From: Chryseobacterium populi
GTDB taxonomy: Bacteria > Bacteroidota > Bacteroidia > Flavobacteriales > Weeksellaceae
DNA length: 64,000 nt
Assembly (NCBI RefSeq): GCF_000282115.1
Contig: NZ_AKJY01000034.1
Span: 1 to 64,000, forward strand
Reading direction: 5' to 3'
Numbering within the stretch: the stretch's first letter is position 1; the number at the start of each line of letters is the position of its first letter. Under the pieces are notes generated by a model. That model was not told the origin of the DNA. It worked only from the letters and a program-made list of their open reading frames with translations, and did no database searches. The position numbers and the translations under genes were made by a program. Shown piece by piece: positions 34,529-44,800 of the stretch.

Positions 34529-34993
34529 ATGAGAATACTTATTGTATTGCTGTTTTACAGTCTAATAGTAGGCTGTCAGGGGCAAACTCAAAATTTGACA
34601 TTAGCTGATGCGCCAAAGAATTTCCGGAAAAATGATAATGCTGATTATTTTACAGGAACATGGAAATTAACGGCTAAGAATTATGCAGATGGAAATGAAA
34701 AGAAAGTATTTCCTCTTCATGAATGTATGAAACACTATACTTTGCTGTTTGAAAAAGAGAGGCAGGACCTGTTTTTAACCAAAAATTTTGCCACAGGTAA
34801 AAACTGTACAGTGAAAAGTTCCACTTCCCGAAATTTGATTACATTAAACGGAAGTTCATTTTCATATTTCGAAGAAGACCTTAAGAAAAATGAACAGTTT
34901 AAAATAATTTCAAAAAACAGATTCGCGATACTCTATACCGATATTATATACGGGAAAGTAACCGAAATTGAAGATGTTTATGAAAAACAATAA
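34529..34993 (+). CDS. Small lipocalin-like lipoprotein
   Basis: This 154-residue lipoprotein has a signal ending SLIVGC (Cys at residue 16). The mature part has a GTW-type strand (YFTGTWKLTAKNYADGNEK), a conserved Cys pair (HECMK and NCTVK) and alternating strands typical of an eight-stranded lipocalin-like barrel. The start is set at 34529 because the open frame beginning at 34493 runs through the terminator hairpin and poly-T. Ligand and function are unknown. Confidence 0.72.
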   Translation: MRILIVLLFYSLIVGCQGQTQNLTLADAPKNFRKNDNADYFTGTWKLTAKNYADGNEKKVFPLHECMKHYTLLFEKERQDLFLTKNFATGKNCTVKSSTSRNLITLNGSSFSYFEEDLKKNEQFKIISKNRFAILYTDIIYGKVTEIEDVYEKQ

Positions 34994-34999
34994 CACTTC

Positions 35000-35554
35000 T
35001 TACTTTAACCTGTCCGGATTCTGCTTTAAAAAACTGTCCCAACCGGAGTAAGATTTTGTTTCTGAAATGGTTCCTGAATTGAAATGATGACAAACGGCTA
35101 CAGCCAGACCATCAGACGCATCGAGATATTTTGTAGGAAACTCTTTCAGTTTTAAAAGACTTTGCAGCATTCCTGCTACCTGCTCCTTACTGGCATTTCC
35201 ATTTCCGGTGATTGCCATTTTTATTTTTTTCGGAGAGTATTCTGTAATCGGGATATTTCTGTGCAGGCTTGCAGCCATTGCTACTCCTTGTGCACGGCCA
35301 AGTTTCAGCATACTCTGGACATTTTTGCCATAAAAAGGAGCTTCCAAGGCCACTTCATCAGGGTGAAACTCATCAATCAAAGCCAAAGTTTTATCAAAAA
35401 TATATTTCAATTTAGTCTCGTGGTTCGGGTATTTTTTCAGAATAAGTTCGTGGATGGAAACCAGTTCCATTTTACCTTTTTTAATGGAAATAATTCCAAA
35501 CCCCATGATGGCGGTTCCCGGATCGATACCTAAAATTATTTTTTCTGAAATCAT
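35000..35554 (-). CDS. ruvC: Holliday junction endonuclease RuvC
   Basis: This 184-residue nuclease resolves Holliday junctions with RuvAB. Acidic catalytic residues are visible in GIDPGTAIMGFG (Asp11), EVALEAPFYGKN (Glu about 70) and DASDGLAVAVCHH. The conserved GRAQGVAM and TGNGNASKEQV are present. Length is normal. A TAnnTTTG box lies at 35560-35567 on the minus strand. It converges with the lipocalin-like gene, leaving only six bases between. Confidence 0.96.
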   Translation of the reverse strand: MISEKIILGIDPGTAIMGFGIISIKKGKMELVSIHELILKKYPNHETKLKYIFDKTLALIDEFHPDEVALEAPFYGKNVQSMLKLGRAQGVAMAASLHRNIPITEYSPKKIKMAITGNGNASKEQVAGMLQSLLKLKEFPTKYLDASDGLAVAVCHHFNSGTISETKSYSGWDSFLKQNPDRLK

Positions 35555-35559
35555 TGAGT

Positions 35560-35567
35560 CAAAGATA
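35560..35567 (-). promoter_or_regulatory. Candidate -7 box for ruvC
   Basis: TATCTTTG on the minus strand fits TAnnTTTG, five bases before the ruvC ATG. The leader would be almost absent; no -33 was found. Confidence 0.4.
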
Positions 35568-35649
35568 TAACTTTTCGGTTTTTTTCAGAAGTAAAAAAAG
35601 AATAATAGTAAATCTTCATATAGTGAAAATTTATTAACTTCAACAAAAA

Positions 35650-36147
35650 ATGATTATGAAAAACTTACTAAACCTTTGTGTGTTTCCACTCTTTGCTTTT
35701 TGCAGCTTTTTGCAGGTGGGTAACTTAAGAGTAAATAGCTCAATGGAAACTGAAAATTTACTGAAAGACAAAAGCCAGATCGGATATCTTTTTTTTAAAG
35801 TTGAAAAAAGTGATTCCGGCCCGGAAAAAGTAACGCTTGAATCAAAAAAAATTACAGACGGAAAACTTAAATCTGTACCGGCTTATAACAGAAATTCTGC
35901 AGGGATCGGTGATTTTATTGTTTCCCTGACGGATGGCAACGGAAAAGAAATCAACAAGCAGATTGTTGAAGACCCGTTGAATCAGAATATGGAAAGCTTT
36001 GAAAAAGAAGGAATCAACAGGCATAAGGTCTCTCTTGAAAATGCTGAGTTCAGTGTTCGGTATCCACATTCCGCAGATATCAGAATCGTGAAAGTTGAGA
36101 AAATTACAAATGCAGGGAACCAATTATTATTCAATCAAAAACTCTAG
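35650..36147 (+). CDS. Exported hypothetical protein upstream of M64 protease
   Basis: This 165-residue protein begins MIMKNLLNLCVFPLFAF; a second in-frame ATG at 35656 is an equally good start. The hydrophobic N-terminus fits a signal peptide. The remainder is charged with beta strands (YLFFKVEKSDSGPEKVTLESKKI). I do not recognise a family. It ends two bases before the M64-type protease gene, so the two are cotranscribed. A role as inhibitor, chaperone or substrate-binding partner of the protease is possible but not shown. Confidence 0.72.
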   Translation: MIMKNLLNLCVFPLFAFCSFLQVGNLRVNSSMETENLLKDKSQIGYLFFKVEKSDSGPEKVTLESKKITDGKLKSVPAYNRNSAGIGDFIVSLTDGNGKEINKQIVEDPLNQNMESFEKEGINRHKVSLENAEFSVRYPHSADIRIVKVEKITNAGNQLLFNQKL

Positions 36148-36149
36148 CC

Positions 36150-37514
36150 ATGAAAAAAACTCTATTTTTCCTACTGATCAGCACGTTCTGCTTTTCTCAG
36201 ACTTTTGAGACCGTATCTATACTGAATAACGGATCGAATGACAAACGCATCAATATTGCGGTTTTAGGAGACGGGTTTACTGCGGCACAGCAAAGCAGCT
36301 TCGTGTCCTCGGCACAGTCTACCATCAATTATCTTTTTACGAAAAGCCCATACACGGAATATAAGAATTATTTTAATGCCTATGCCGTAAAAGTGATTTC
36401 TACACAAACCGGAGTAAAGCATCCCGGAACGGCAGCTGATGTCACAGAGCCCGTAATTCCGGTTTCCAATCCTACCAATTATTTGGGATCTTCTTTTGAT
36501 TTCGGAGTTCACCGATGTATTTACAGCAATACGACAAATAAAGTGGCGCAGGTTCTGGCCGCTAATGTGCCGGATTATGATATTACTTATGTGCTTGGAA
36601 ATTCTACAGAATACGGAGGCTGTGGCGGAACGTATGCTTTTGCCTCTTTAAACGGAGCTGCTAATGAAATTGTAGTACATGAACTAGGGCATTCATTCGG
36701 AAATCTGGCTGATGAATACTGGTTTGCAGGTACAGGAGAATCTCCTAATAAAACCCAGAATTCCAATCCGACAACAATTAAATGGAAAAATTGGGTCGGA
36801 TTCAATAGTGTAGGAGTTTATCCTTATACTGAAAGCCCTTCCTGGTACCGTCCGCACCAGAATTGTGAAATGAGATACCTTGACAGGCAGTTTTGCTCAG
36901 TATGTAAGGAAACTATCATTGAAAAAATTCATTCACTGGTTTCACCGGTCGATTCTTATACACCCGCCAGCAACAGTACAGTCAATGTGACGGCACCGAT
37001 TACCTTTACTGTAAATGAGGTTTTACCCATACCCAATACTTTAGTTAATACATGGAAGCTTAACGGAACAGCTCTTTCCTCAACCGCTAATTCGTTGACA
37101 GTTTCACCAAGTCAGCTAAATGATGGAAATAATACCCTGATTTTTTCTGTAACCGATAACACTACTTTAGTTAAGGTAACAGGCCATAACACAGTTCATT
37201 TTGCTACCGTAACCTGGACGCTGAATAAATCAGCCACTTTGAAAGTATCTGATGTGGAAGCAAAAGAAAGGAGATTCGGGATCTATCCTAATCCTGCCAA
37301 TAACGAATTTTATATCAAAGGAAAGCAGGAGTTTGCGAAAAACATTAAACTGGCACTATACGACGGATCAGGCAGAATAATTCCTGTGAAATTTGACATG
37401 AAAGCTTCATCAATAATACATGTGGAAATAAATACCTTACCTGCCGGAGTTTATACTTTGAATGTAACAGAAAATGGAGGTTTGATTATCTCCCAGAAAA
37501 TTGTAAAAGAATAA
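36150..37514 (+). CDS. M64-type (IgA peptidase-like) metalloprotease, T9SS type A sorted
   Basis: This 454-residue secreted protein has a signal peptide (1-17). The catalytic domain (about 18-265) has the zinc motif HELGHSFGNLADEY (His177, Glu178, His181) and the family segment NIAVLGDGFTAAQQ near its start. A beta-sandwich follows (about 270-360). A T9SS type A sorting domain closes the protein (about 375-454, FGIYPNPANNEFYIKG ... LPAGVYTLNV). It is likely an extracellular endopeptidase. The zinc motif is intact. A small exported protein gene precedes it by two bases. Confidence 0.92.
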   Translation: MKKTLFFLLISTFCFSQTFETVSILNNGSNDKRINIAVLGDGFTAAQQSSFVSSAQSTINYLFTKSPYTEYKNYFNAYAVKVISTQTGVKHPGTAADVTEPVIPVSNPTNYLGSSFDFGVHRCIYSNTTNKVAQVLAANVPDYDITYVLGNSTEYGGCGGTYAFASLNGAANEIVVHELGHSFGNLADEYWFAGTGESPNKTQNSNPTTIKWKNWVGFNSVGVYPYTESPSWYRPHQNCEMRYLDRQFCSVCKETIIEKIHSLVSPVDSYTPASNSTVNVTAPITFTVNEVLPIPNTLVNTWKLNGTALSSTANSLTVSPSQLNDGNNTLIFSVTDNTTLVKVTGHNTVHFATVTWTLNKSATLKVSDVEAKERRFGIYPNPANNEFYIKGKQEFAKNIKLALYDGSGRIIPVKFDMKASSIIHVEINTLPAGVYTLNVTENGGLIISQKIVKE

Positions 37515-37542
37515 TTAATTTAATTTTAGTTTCAATAATATA

Positions 37543-37569
37543 AATCGGCTCTATTAGGGCCGGTTTTAT
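37543..37569. terminator. Shared intrinsic terminator between convergent genes
   Basis: A stem AATCGGCTC / GGGCCGGTT (two G-U pairs) is followed by four T and A/T-rich sequence. It lies between the M64 gene and the convergent RNA ligase-like gene, touching the latter's stop codon. Confidence 0.65.
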
Positions 37570-38093
37570 TTTATACCTACTGCCTTCTCTGCGATGGGCA
37601 ACCATTTTCCTTCATGGCGGAGGAGCAGAATCTTATTAACTAAAAAACTAGTTTTAAAATCTGTGTCTTTATAAATCTCCCATGCTTTTAAATAATTTTC
37701 AAAGCTTAAATCCCTGTATCCAATTGTGATATGAGGATTAAAAGAGCTTCGCATAAACCTGAACTGTTGCTTTACCCTGTAATAAAGGTCATGCAATTGT
37801 ATATTTTCTTCCGGATGTATATACAAAACAGGATTTTTAGGATTGGGAAAACTCCTGAAACCGTTAAGTTCAATTTCAAAAGGGGAAATATGAGTATCGA
37901 TTTTATCAAATGCTACAAAAATATCATTTTCCAATTCGAGCTCTCTGCAAAAAGGAGGGCACAATGTAATATGGGCATCATTCTTTACTGCCTTTGAATT
38001 ATTATAGTTTATGGCTAAATCCTGCTTAAAAACCTCTACTTCATCAATAATCTGCTGAGGTGGATAAATTGCTATGAAGTATAATTTTTTCAT
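37566..38093 (-). CDS. 2'-5' RNA ligase / cyclic phosphodiesterase-like (2H) protein
   Basis: This 175-residue protein is of the 2H phosphoesterase superfamily, with two HxT/S motifs, HITLCPP (about residues 41-47) and HITIGYR (about 120-126). These fold around a common active site acting on 2'-5' or cyclic phosphate RNA ends. It has no signal peptide. The gene is 17 bases downstream of the serine hydrolase gene. Substrate unknown; the family assignment is firm. Confidence 0.87.
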   Translation of the reverse strand: MKKLYFIAIYPPQQIIDEVEVFKQDLAINYNNSKAVKNDAHITLCPPFCRELELENDIFVAFDKIDTHISPFEIELNGFRSFPNPKNPVLYIHPEENIQLHDLYYRVKQQFRFMRSSFNPHITIGYRDLSFENYLKAWEIYKDTDFKTSFLVNKILLLRHEGKWLPIAEKAVGIK

Positions 38094-38110
38094 GAGTTAA
38101 AAATATAAAA

Positions 38111-39256
38111 CTATTTTTTCTCTACCGTGCTGATCATTCCTTTTCTCATATTAACAATGGTATTTTCAAGGGCATCAGTTATTTTTTTAACTTCAGTATA
38201 AGGTTTGAAAATAGAGCCTTTTCCTTTAGCTTCATCGGCAATATTAGACAATATGATAACAGATGTCTTAGTTCCGGGATAATAAATGTTGAGCGACGGG
38301 GAACCTTTGATATATCCGCTGTGAAAATAAATGTCGGGCTTTCCCGTACTTGTCATGATACCATAACCATAATTCATTTTTCCAAAAACAGCATGATGCC
38401 TTTCAGCACTTTTTGCGGCAAATTTCAGCAAAGTTTCAGGCTTTAAAATTTTTCCGCCATACAGAGCAGTATTCCACTGATGCAGATCCTGAATGGTAGA
38501 AAGAATCCCACCTGCAGGAATTCCTATTTCTTTTCCGCCCAGTCTTTCCGGCATATTTTTTATCTCTTCTGTATTCTTTTCATTTCCCAGATAGGCTCCT
38601 GCAAAATTACCACCCTTAAAAGTATTTCCTGTGGAAGATTGTTTCATCCCTGCTTTTGAAAACAGCTCTTTGAGATTTTCATCATAAGATTTTCCCGAAA
38701 CTTTTTCGAGGACCTTTCCTAATGTATTAAATCCGTCATTGGAATAATAGAAATCGGAACCGCTTTTAAACATCAGTTTTCCCCCAAGTGTATTTAATCC
38801 AGAAGTATGATTTAAAAGCTGATGAATTGTGATGTTCTTATATTCTTTAGTCTGAAAATCTTTTAGGTAGTCTGAAACTTTATCATCTGTTTTCAGCTTT
38901 CCCTGTTCCATCTGAAGAAGTATCATCACTGCTGTGAACTGTTTACTCACGGAACCTATGGCAAAAATAGTACTGCTGTCAATTTTTGTTTTGTTTTTAA
39001 AATCGGAAAATCCATTATTTTTTCGGTACAGTTCTATTGAATCTTTGAATACGGCAATGCTGCCATTGAAATGATACTTTTTAAAAACAGAATCGATCTG
39101 CTGCTCCAGAAGCTTTTTCTCAAAAGCAGTGATTGTTGAATCTATAATTGCATTTCTGTCAACAGCCGGAATTTGAGGTTCTGCAGTTTTTTTGCAGGCT
39201 GTTAAAAAAAAGATGGGAACGAATAAAGTGAATAGAAACTTATAAATTTTCAGCAT
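38111..39256 (-). CDS. Serine hydrolase lipoprotein (beta-lactamase/PBP4*-like)
   Basis: This 381-residue lipoprotein has a lipobox FFLTAC (Cys at residue 21). The fold is the class C beta-lactamase / alkaline D-peptidase group. It has catalytic SVSK (SxxK, about residue 102), YSN (YxN, about 172) and a late HSGYIKG that stands for the KTG-like box. Family members are peptidases or esterases acting on cell-wall peptides or small esters; antibiotic resistance should not be assumed. Followed by the RNA ligase-like gene on the same strand. Confidence 0.88.
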   Translation of the reverse strand: MLKIYKFLFTLFVPIFFLTACKKTAEPQIPAVDRNAIIDSTITAFEKKLLEQQIDSVFKKYHFNGSIAVFKDSIELYRKNNGFSDFKNKTKIDSSTIFAIGSVSKQFTAVMILLQMEQGKLKTDDKVSDYLKDFQTKEYKNITIHQLLNHTSGLNTLGGKLMFKSGSDFYYSNDGFNTLGKVLEKVSGKSYDENLKELFSKAGMKQSSTGNTFKGGNFAGAYLGNEKNTEEIKNMPERLGGKEIGIPAGGILSTIQDLHQWNTALYGGKILKPETLLKFAAKSAERHHAVFGKMNYGYGIMTSTGKPDIYFHSGYIKGSPSLNIYYPGTKTSVIILSNIADEAKGKGSIFKPYTEVKKITDALENTIVNMRKGMISTVEKK

Positions 39257-39431
39257 TGGTTTTAATTTATGCTAAACCCATCAAAAAGGATGCAAATTGA
39301 GGGTTTTGTATTTAAAATTTAATGGTTTTATTCTAATTGGGTTATGTTTAATTGTTTACATATTGCTTAAACTTAATCTTAAAGCCCCGGATTGGGGTGT
39401 ATTATATAGTGGAATTATACCCGAAAAGTAA

Positions 39432-39439
39432 TAATTTTG
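39432..39439 (+). promoter_or_regulatory. Candidate -7 box for the PLP decarboxylase gene
   Basis: TAATTTTG fits TAnnTTTG, 19 bases before the ATG at 39459. No clear -33. Confidence 0.5.
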
Positions 39440-39458
39440 AATAAACTATCATGCAAGA

Positions 39459-40868
39459 ATGGAAAAATATCTGGAGAACGATTGGTCACAAATTGACCGG
39501 TTATTAGAAAAAATAAAAAAACAGGGACTTTCTTATCTGAATACAATATCTGACAGAAGAACTTCTGTCGATCAGAATGTACTCCCGGACATTAAAAGAA
39601 TATCAGAATCCGGCTACGGAACAGAAAAAGCATTGGAGATTTTTAATGAAAAATTTGAACCGGTTATCGTTGCTTCATCAGGCCCGAGATACTGGGGCTT
39701 TGTAACAGGAGGATCTACACCAGCTTCTATTGCCGGAGACTGGCTGGCTTCCGTATATGATCAGAATACACAAGCATCAAAAGGTCAGGGTGATGTGTCT
39801 GCGGTTATCGAGCTGGAAACCATTAAGCTGATGCTGGATCTTTTGGGGCTTCCGGAAAGTTTCTTAGGAGGTTTTGTAACCGGGGCAACGATGTCCAACT
39901 TTACCTGTATGGCAGTGGCCAGACAGTGGATAGGAAAAGAAAAAGGAAAAGATGTGGCGAAAGACGGAGTTTCGTTCCCTTTTAAGATCGTAACGGCTAC
40001 ACCACATTCTTCAAGCTTAAAATCCCTGTCACTTTTAGGGATTGGAAGCAGTAATATTGTTAAGGTTAAAACAATGGCGGGAAACAGGGAAGCTCTGTCT
40101 GTTGAAGATCTGGAGAAACAGATTCTGGAATTGCAGGATGAGCCTTTTATTCTGATCTCAAGCGGCGGAACGGTGAATACTGTAGACTTCGATGATTTTA
40201 AAGCGATTGCAGAACTTAAAAAGAAATATAAATTCTGGTGGCATATTGATGCGGCATTCGGAGGCTTTGCGGCCTGTACAGAGGAGACGAAACATCTGGT
40301 GGATGGCTGGGAAAATGCAGACAGCATCACGATAGATTGTCATAAATGGCTGAATGTTCCGTATGAAAGCGCTGTCTTTTTCATAAAAGAACAACATAAA
40401 CTGTTACAGGTGGAAACTTTTCAGAATTCTAATGCACCTTATCTGGGAGATCCTCTGGAAAATTTCAGTTATTTAAATTTTCTTCCCGAAAACTCACGAA
40501 GACTGAAAGCTTTGCCTGCCTGGTTTTCTATGATGGCTTACGGTAAAAAAGGCTATCAGGAAATCGTAGAAAACAATATAACATTATCAAAAAAGTTTGG
40601 GGAATTCATTGATCACAGCAGTGATTTTAAACTCCTGGCTCCGGTGCGGCTGAATACAGTTTGCTTTACACTTAAAGACAGTGCGGATCAGGATAAAGTT
40701 GAACGGTTTTTAGAACTGCTTAACCATACCGGGAAAGTATTCATGACTCCTACTTTTTACAATCAGCATAAAGGAATCAGAGCTGCTTTTGTCAATTGGA
40801 GAACGGATGAAAAAGATATAGAACTGGTCTTTAATCTGATGAATGAAGTCATTACTGCATTGAAATAA
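39459..40868 (+). CDS. Group II pyridoxal-phosphate-dependent decarboxylase
   Basis: This 469-residue cytosolic fold-type I PLP enzyme is of the aromatic-L-amino-acid / glutamate decarboxylase family. The PLP lysine lies in TIDCHKWLNVPYESA. The Asp of FWWHIDAAFGG binds the pyridine nitrogen, and GFVTGATMSNFTCMAVARQW is the phosphate-binding loop. The substrate could be an aromatic or acidic amino acid; the sequence does not decide. Monocistronic, with its own promoter box and terminator. Confidence 0.9.
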   Translation: MEKYLENDWSQIDRLLEKIKKQGLSYLNTISDRRTSVDQNVLPDIKRISESGYGTEKALEIFNEKFEPVIVASSGPRYWGFVTGGSTPASIAGDWLASVYDQNTQASKGQGDVSAVIELETIKLMLDLLGLPESFLGGFVTGATMSNFTCMAVARQWIGKEKGKDVAKDGVSFPFKIVTATPHSSSLKSLSLLGIGSSNIVKVKTMAGNREALSVEDLEKQILELQDEPFILISSGGTVNTVDFDDFKAIAELKKKYKFWWHIDAAFGGFAACTEETKHLVDGWENADSITIDCHKWLNVPYESAVFFIKEQHKLLQVETFQNSNAPYLGDPLENFSYLNFLPENSRRLKALPAWFSMMAYGKKGYQEIVENNITLSKKFGEFIDHSSDFKLLAPVRLNTVCFTLKDSADQDKVERFLELLNHTGKVFMTPTFYNQHKGIRAAFVNWRTDEKDIELVFNLMNEVITALK

Positions 40869-40876
40869 TTATAAAA

Positions 40877-40905
40877 CCCCGTTAGTCGATCGCTACGGGG
40901 CTTAT
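40877..40905. terminator. Intrinsic terminator after decarboxylase gene
   Basis: A stem CCCCGTTAG / CTACGGGG (one bulge) with loop TCGATCG is followed by CTTATTTT. It also faces the convergent gene ending at 40902. Confidence 0.65.
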
Positions 40906-41612
40906 TTTGAAATCAGATCACAAAACCAGAAAACATATTCTTCATTCTGGTCATCGGGATCAGATTTAGGTTTCGGGTAAGTTTTTTTTACTATTTCCCC
41001 GACTTCAAAATGAATTGGTTGCTTAAAAACAGGGCCATCAAAAGTGAAGGTGTGAAACTCACCGTTTTCTCCGCAAGGATCTACATTTTCAGGAAGATCG
41101 CTGATGAAATCTTTATCGATAATTCTTCCTGCAAAACTTTTGTCAAGGTAAGTTTCATTCACGCAAGTTACGATCGTTTTAAACCTTAAGTCTAAAAAAT
41201 CCTGGATGAGATCTGTTGTGTTAATTTTCCACAATGGGAAAACAGCCTGCATGCCGATGGCTTGTAATTGATCTTCACGGTATTTTCTTAAATCTTCAAG
41301 AAAAATATCCCCGAAAATAGAATGGGTAATGCCCTGAGATTGTATTTTATTCATGGTTTTACTCATAATTTCACGATATTCTTCCATCGACGGTTCTTTC
41401 GGAAGTTCCATTTTAATTAAAGGCAGGCCCAGACTTTCAGCCTGTTTTTCCAAAAGCGAAACATGAACCCCGTGCATAGAAATCCTTTGAAACTCTTTAT
41501 TAATGCTTGTAAGCAAAGCAGTAACCTCAAATTGACCTTCTTTTAAAGTTTTATATAAGGCAAGAGCAGAATCTTTTCCGCTGCTCCAGTTGAAGATGGC
41601 TTTTGGTTTCAT
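40902..41612 (-). CDS. DUF71/Dph6-family ATP pyrophosphatase
   Basis: This 236-residue cytosolic protein has the PP-loop SSGKDS (residues 10-15), the hallmark of N-type ATP pyrophosphatases. It also has GVHVSLLEKQAESLGLP and CGENGEFHTFTFDGPVF, the signature of the DUF71/COG2102 family. In archaea and eukaryotes Dph6 amidates diphthine, but bacteria lack diphthamide. The bacterial branch has been proposed in comparative genomics to work in B12 salvage. Here it lies directly downstream of a B12-dependent mutase (icmF), on the same strand with a terminator between. Reaction not established. Confidence 0.85.
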   Translation of the reverse strand: MKPKAIFNWSSGKDSALALYKTLKEGQFEVTALLTSINKEFQRISMHGVHVSLLEKQAESLGLPLIKMELPKEPSMEEYREIMSKTMNKIQSQGITHSIFGDIFLEDLRKYREDQLQAIGMQAVFPLWKINTTDLIQDFLDLRFKTIVTCVNETYLDKSFAGRIIDKDFISDLPENVDPCGENGEFHTFTFDGPVFKQPIHFEVGEIVKKTYPKPKSDPDDQNEEYVFWFCDLISK

Positions 41613-41810
41613 TAAATTAATTATTCTGCGAAAATAAAAAATCTCTCAGAATACTGAAGATAAATAGGTGGAATTAATCTTTTTCCTGATATGACAAAAC
41701 AATTCCATCCTTAAATTAAGGATTCGTTAGCATAGGCTTAGGTAAAAATAAGAGTTTGTCCTGTTTTTCTCTTTATTTTCTTCATTAAAGTTTTATTAGG
41801 AATGCAAAAA

Positions 41811-41836
41811 AACCTCAAAGAATTTTCCTTGAGGTT
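41811..41836 (-). terminator. Intrinsic terminator after icmF
   Basis: A stem AACCTCAA / TTGAGGTT encloses about ten bases and has an A run on the plus strand (U tract for the minus transcript). It lies 55 bases past the icmF stop. Confidence 0.75.
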
Positions 41837-41890
41837 GTAATATATAATTGTTTTGAAGTCTGTAGTCAGTATTGGTTTATGTTACTGTCA

Positions 41891-44800
41891 TTACATATTC
41901 CTTCTGTATTTACCTCCCACTTCAAACAAGGCGTTGGTAATCTGTCCAAGAGAGCAGTATTTCACTGCATCCATCATTACTGCAAATAAGTTCTGCTGAT
42001 TGATGGCTGCGTATTGTAATTTTCTGAGCGCTTCTTCAGACTGGCTTTCATTGGCATTCTGGAAGTTGTGAAGGGCCGCGATCTGTGCCTGTTTCTCTTC
42101 TTCGGTAGAACGGATAACTTCTCCCGGACGTACCGTTGGTGAACCGTCTTTTCCAAGGAAAGTGTTTACCCCGATGATCGGATATTCCCCGGTATGTTTC
42201 AGCCATTCGTAATGCATGGATTCTTCCTGAATTTTTGAACGCTGGTACATGGTTTCCATAGCTCCGAGAACACCTCCTCTTTCAGTGATCCTGTCGAATT
42301 CAGTATAAACAGCTTCTTCTACAAGGTCTGTCAGCTCTTCAATAATGAATGAGCCCTGAAGCGGATTTTCATTTTTAGCAAGACCTAATTCTTTATTAAT
42401 AATCAGCTGGATCGCCATAGCTCTTCTTACCGATTGCTCAGTAGGGGTGGTGATCGCCTCATCATAAGCGTTGGTATGAAGTGAATTACAGTTGTCATAG
42501 ATGGCATACAATGCCTGAAGGGTAGTTCTGATATCATTGAAATCAATCTCCTGAGCGTGAAGAGAGCGCCCGGAAGTCTGGATGTGATATTTCAGCATCT
42601 GGCTTCTTTCGTCTGCTCCGTATTTAAGCTTCATAGCTTTTGCCCAGATTCTTCTGGCCACACGTCCGATCACTGAATATTCGGGGTCGATACCGTTTGA
42701 GAAGAAGAAAGACAGGTTGGGAGCAAAATCATTGATATCCATTCCACGGCTTAAATAGTATTCCACATACGTGAAACCGTTGGCCAGTGTAAAGGCCAGC
42801 TGTGAAACCGGATTGGCCCCTGCTTCTGCAATATGGTATCCTGAAATAGACACCGAATAAAAGTTTCTTACCTTCTCTTTAATGAAGTATTCCTGAACGT
42901 CACCCATCAAACGAAGGGCAAACTCAGTAGAGAAGATACACGTATTTTGTGCCTGGTCTTCTTTCAGAATATCTGCCTGAACGGTACCACGCACGGTAGC
43001 AATCGTGTAGGCTTTAATTTTTTCATATTCTTCTTTAGGAATAATTTCATCTCCGGTAATTCCCAGAAGTTTTAACCCTAGACCACTATTGGAAGGAGGA
43101 AGTTCTCCATTGTATTTTGGCCTTTCTAATCCTTTATCATCGAATTTTTCCTTAAGCTTGGCTTCAACTTTAGCCTCGAGCTTGTTTTCGGCAATATATT
43201 TTTCAACGTTCTGATCGATGGCTGCGTTCATAAAGAAAGCCAGCAGCATTGGAGCAGGACCGTTAATCGTCATGGAAACAGAAGTCAGGGCATTCACCAG
43301 GTCAAATCCTGAATATAGCTTTTTAGCATCATCCAATGTAGCGATAGAAACCCCTGCGTTTCCGATTTTACCGTAAATATCCGGCGGTAAAGCAGGGTCC
43401 TGACCGTACAATGTTACAGAGTCAAATGCTGTAGACAGACGTTTTGCCGGCATTTCTGCAGATACATAATGGAATCTTCTGTTGGTTCTTTCAGGGCCGC
43501 CTTCACCTGCAAACATCCTTGTCGGATCTTCTCCGGTTCTTTTGAACGGATAAATCCCGGCGGTGTAAGGGAAGCTTCCCGGAAGGTTTTCCTGGCCTTT
43601 CCATTGGATCAGGTCTCCCCAGTCATTGTATTTAGGTAATGCAATTTTTGGAATTCTTAAATGGGATAAAGATTCTGTAGAGGTTTCAACCTTAATTTCT
43701 TTTCCACGTACAAAATAAGAATAGAACTCTTCATGGAATGCTTTTTTTGTATCATCCCATGTTTTCAGGAAATCAATATTTTCCTGCTGAAGATCTTTTT
43801 CCGCTTTTTGATATTCTGCATCCAGAGCTTCATTGGAAATGATATTTTTTACCCCTTCAATATGATACATTTTTCTGGCTAATTCTGCCTGCTTCTGGAT
43901 ATTTGCATCATACAGCCTGTTATTTTCAACGATTTCAGAAAGGTAACGCACTCTTTTCGGAGGAATAATCGTTACTTCATCTGTAATTTCCTGCTCGGCA
44001 AAAGTTTTCAGTCCTAATTCGGCAAACTTTTCATTGACTTTAGATATCAGCCTGTTGTATAATTCTGTAGTCCCGTGGTCATTAAACTGAGACGCCTTTG
44101 TAGCATAAACCGGCATGCTTTCCAACGGGCTTTCCCATAGAAGATGGTTTCTCTGGAATTGTTTTCTCACTGCCTGTAATGCATCTAAAGCCCCACGTTT
44201 ATCAGACTTGTTTAAAGCTACAAGATCTGCATAATCTAACATGTCGATTTTCTCCAACTGTGTTGAAGCACCATATTCAGGCGTCATTACATACATTGAA
44301 ACATCCGCGAAATCCGAAACCTCGGAGCCCGATTGTCCGATACCCGAAGTTTCCAATATGATCACATCCGGATGAGCCAGTTTTAAAACATTCAAAGCTG
44401 AATGGATGAACGGCGAAACGGAAACATTGTTTTCTCTTGTTGCCATCGAACGCATATACACCCTTGGATCATTGATCGCATTCATACGGATTCTGTCTCC
44501 TAAAAGTGCTCCTCCGGTTTTCTTTTTTGAAGGGTCAATAGAAATGATAGCAATTTTTTTCTCCGGATTTGAACGGATGAAGCGTCTTACCAATTCATCT
44601 GTTAAAGAAGATTTTCCGGCACCACCTGTACCGGTGATACCAATGATCGGGATATGTAAGTCTTTCGATTTTTCGTCAATTGCTTTTACCAGCTCAGGTT
44701 TTTCATCTGAGAAATTTTCAACAGCAGAGATAATTTTAGCAATGCTTGTCGCATTTTCAAAGCTAATTGAATCCAGGTCATTGGGCGTTACTTCTTTTCC

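Noticed and set aside
38111..39256. Antibiotic resistance beta-lactamase
   Set aside because: The SxxK/YxN serine hydrolase fold is shared by peptidases and esterases; nothing points to beta-lactam hydrolysis.
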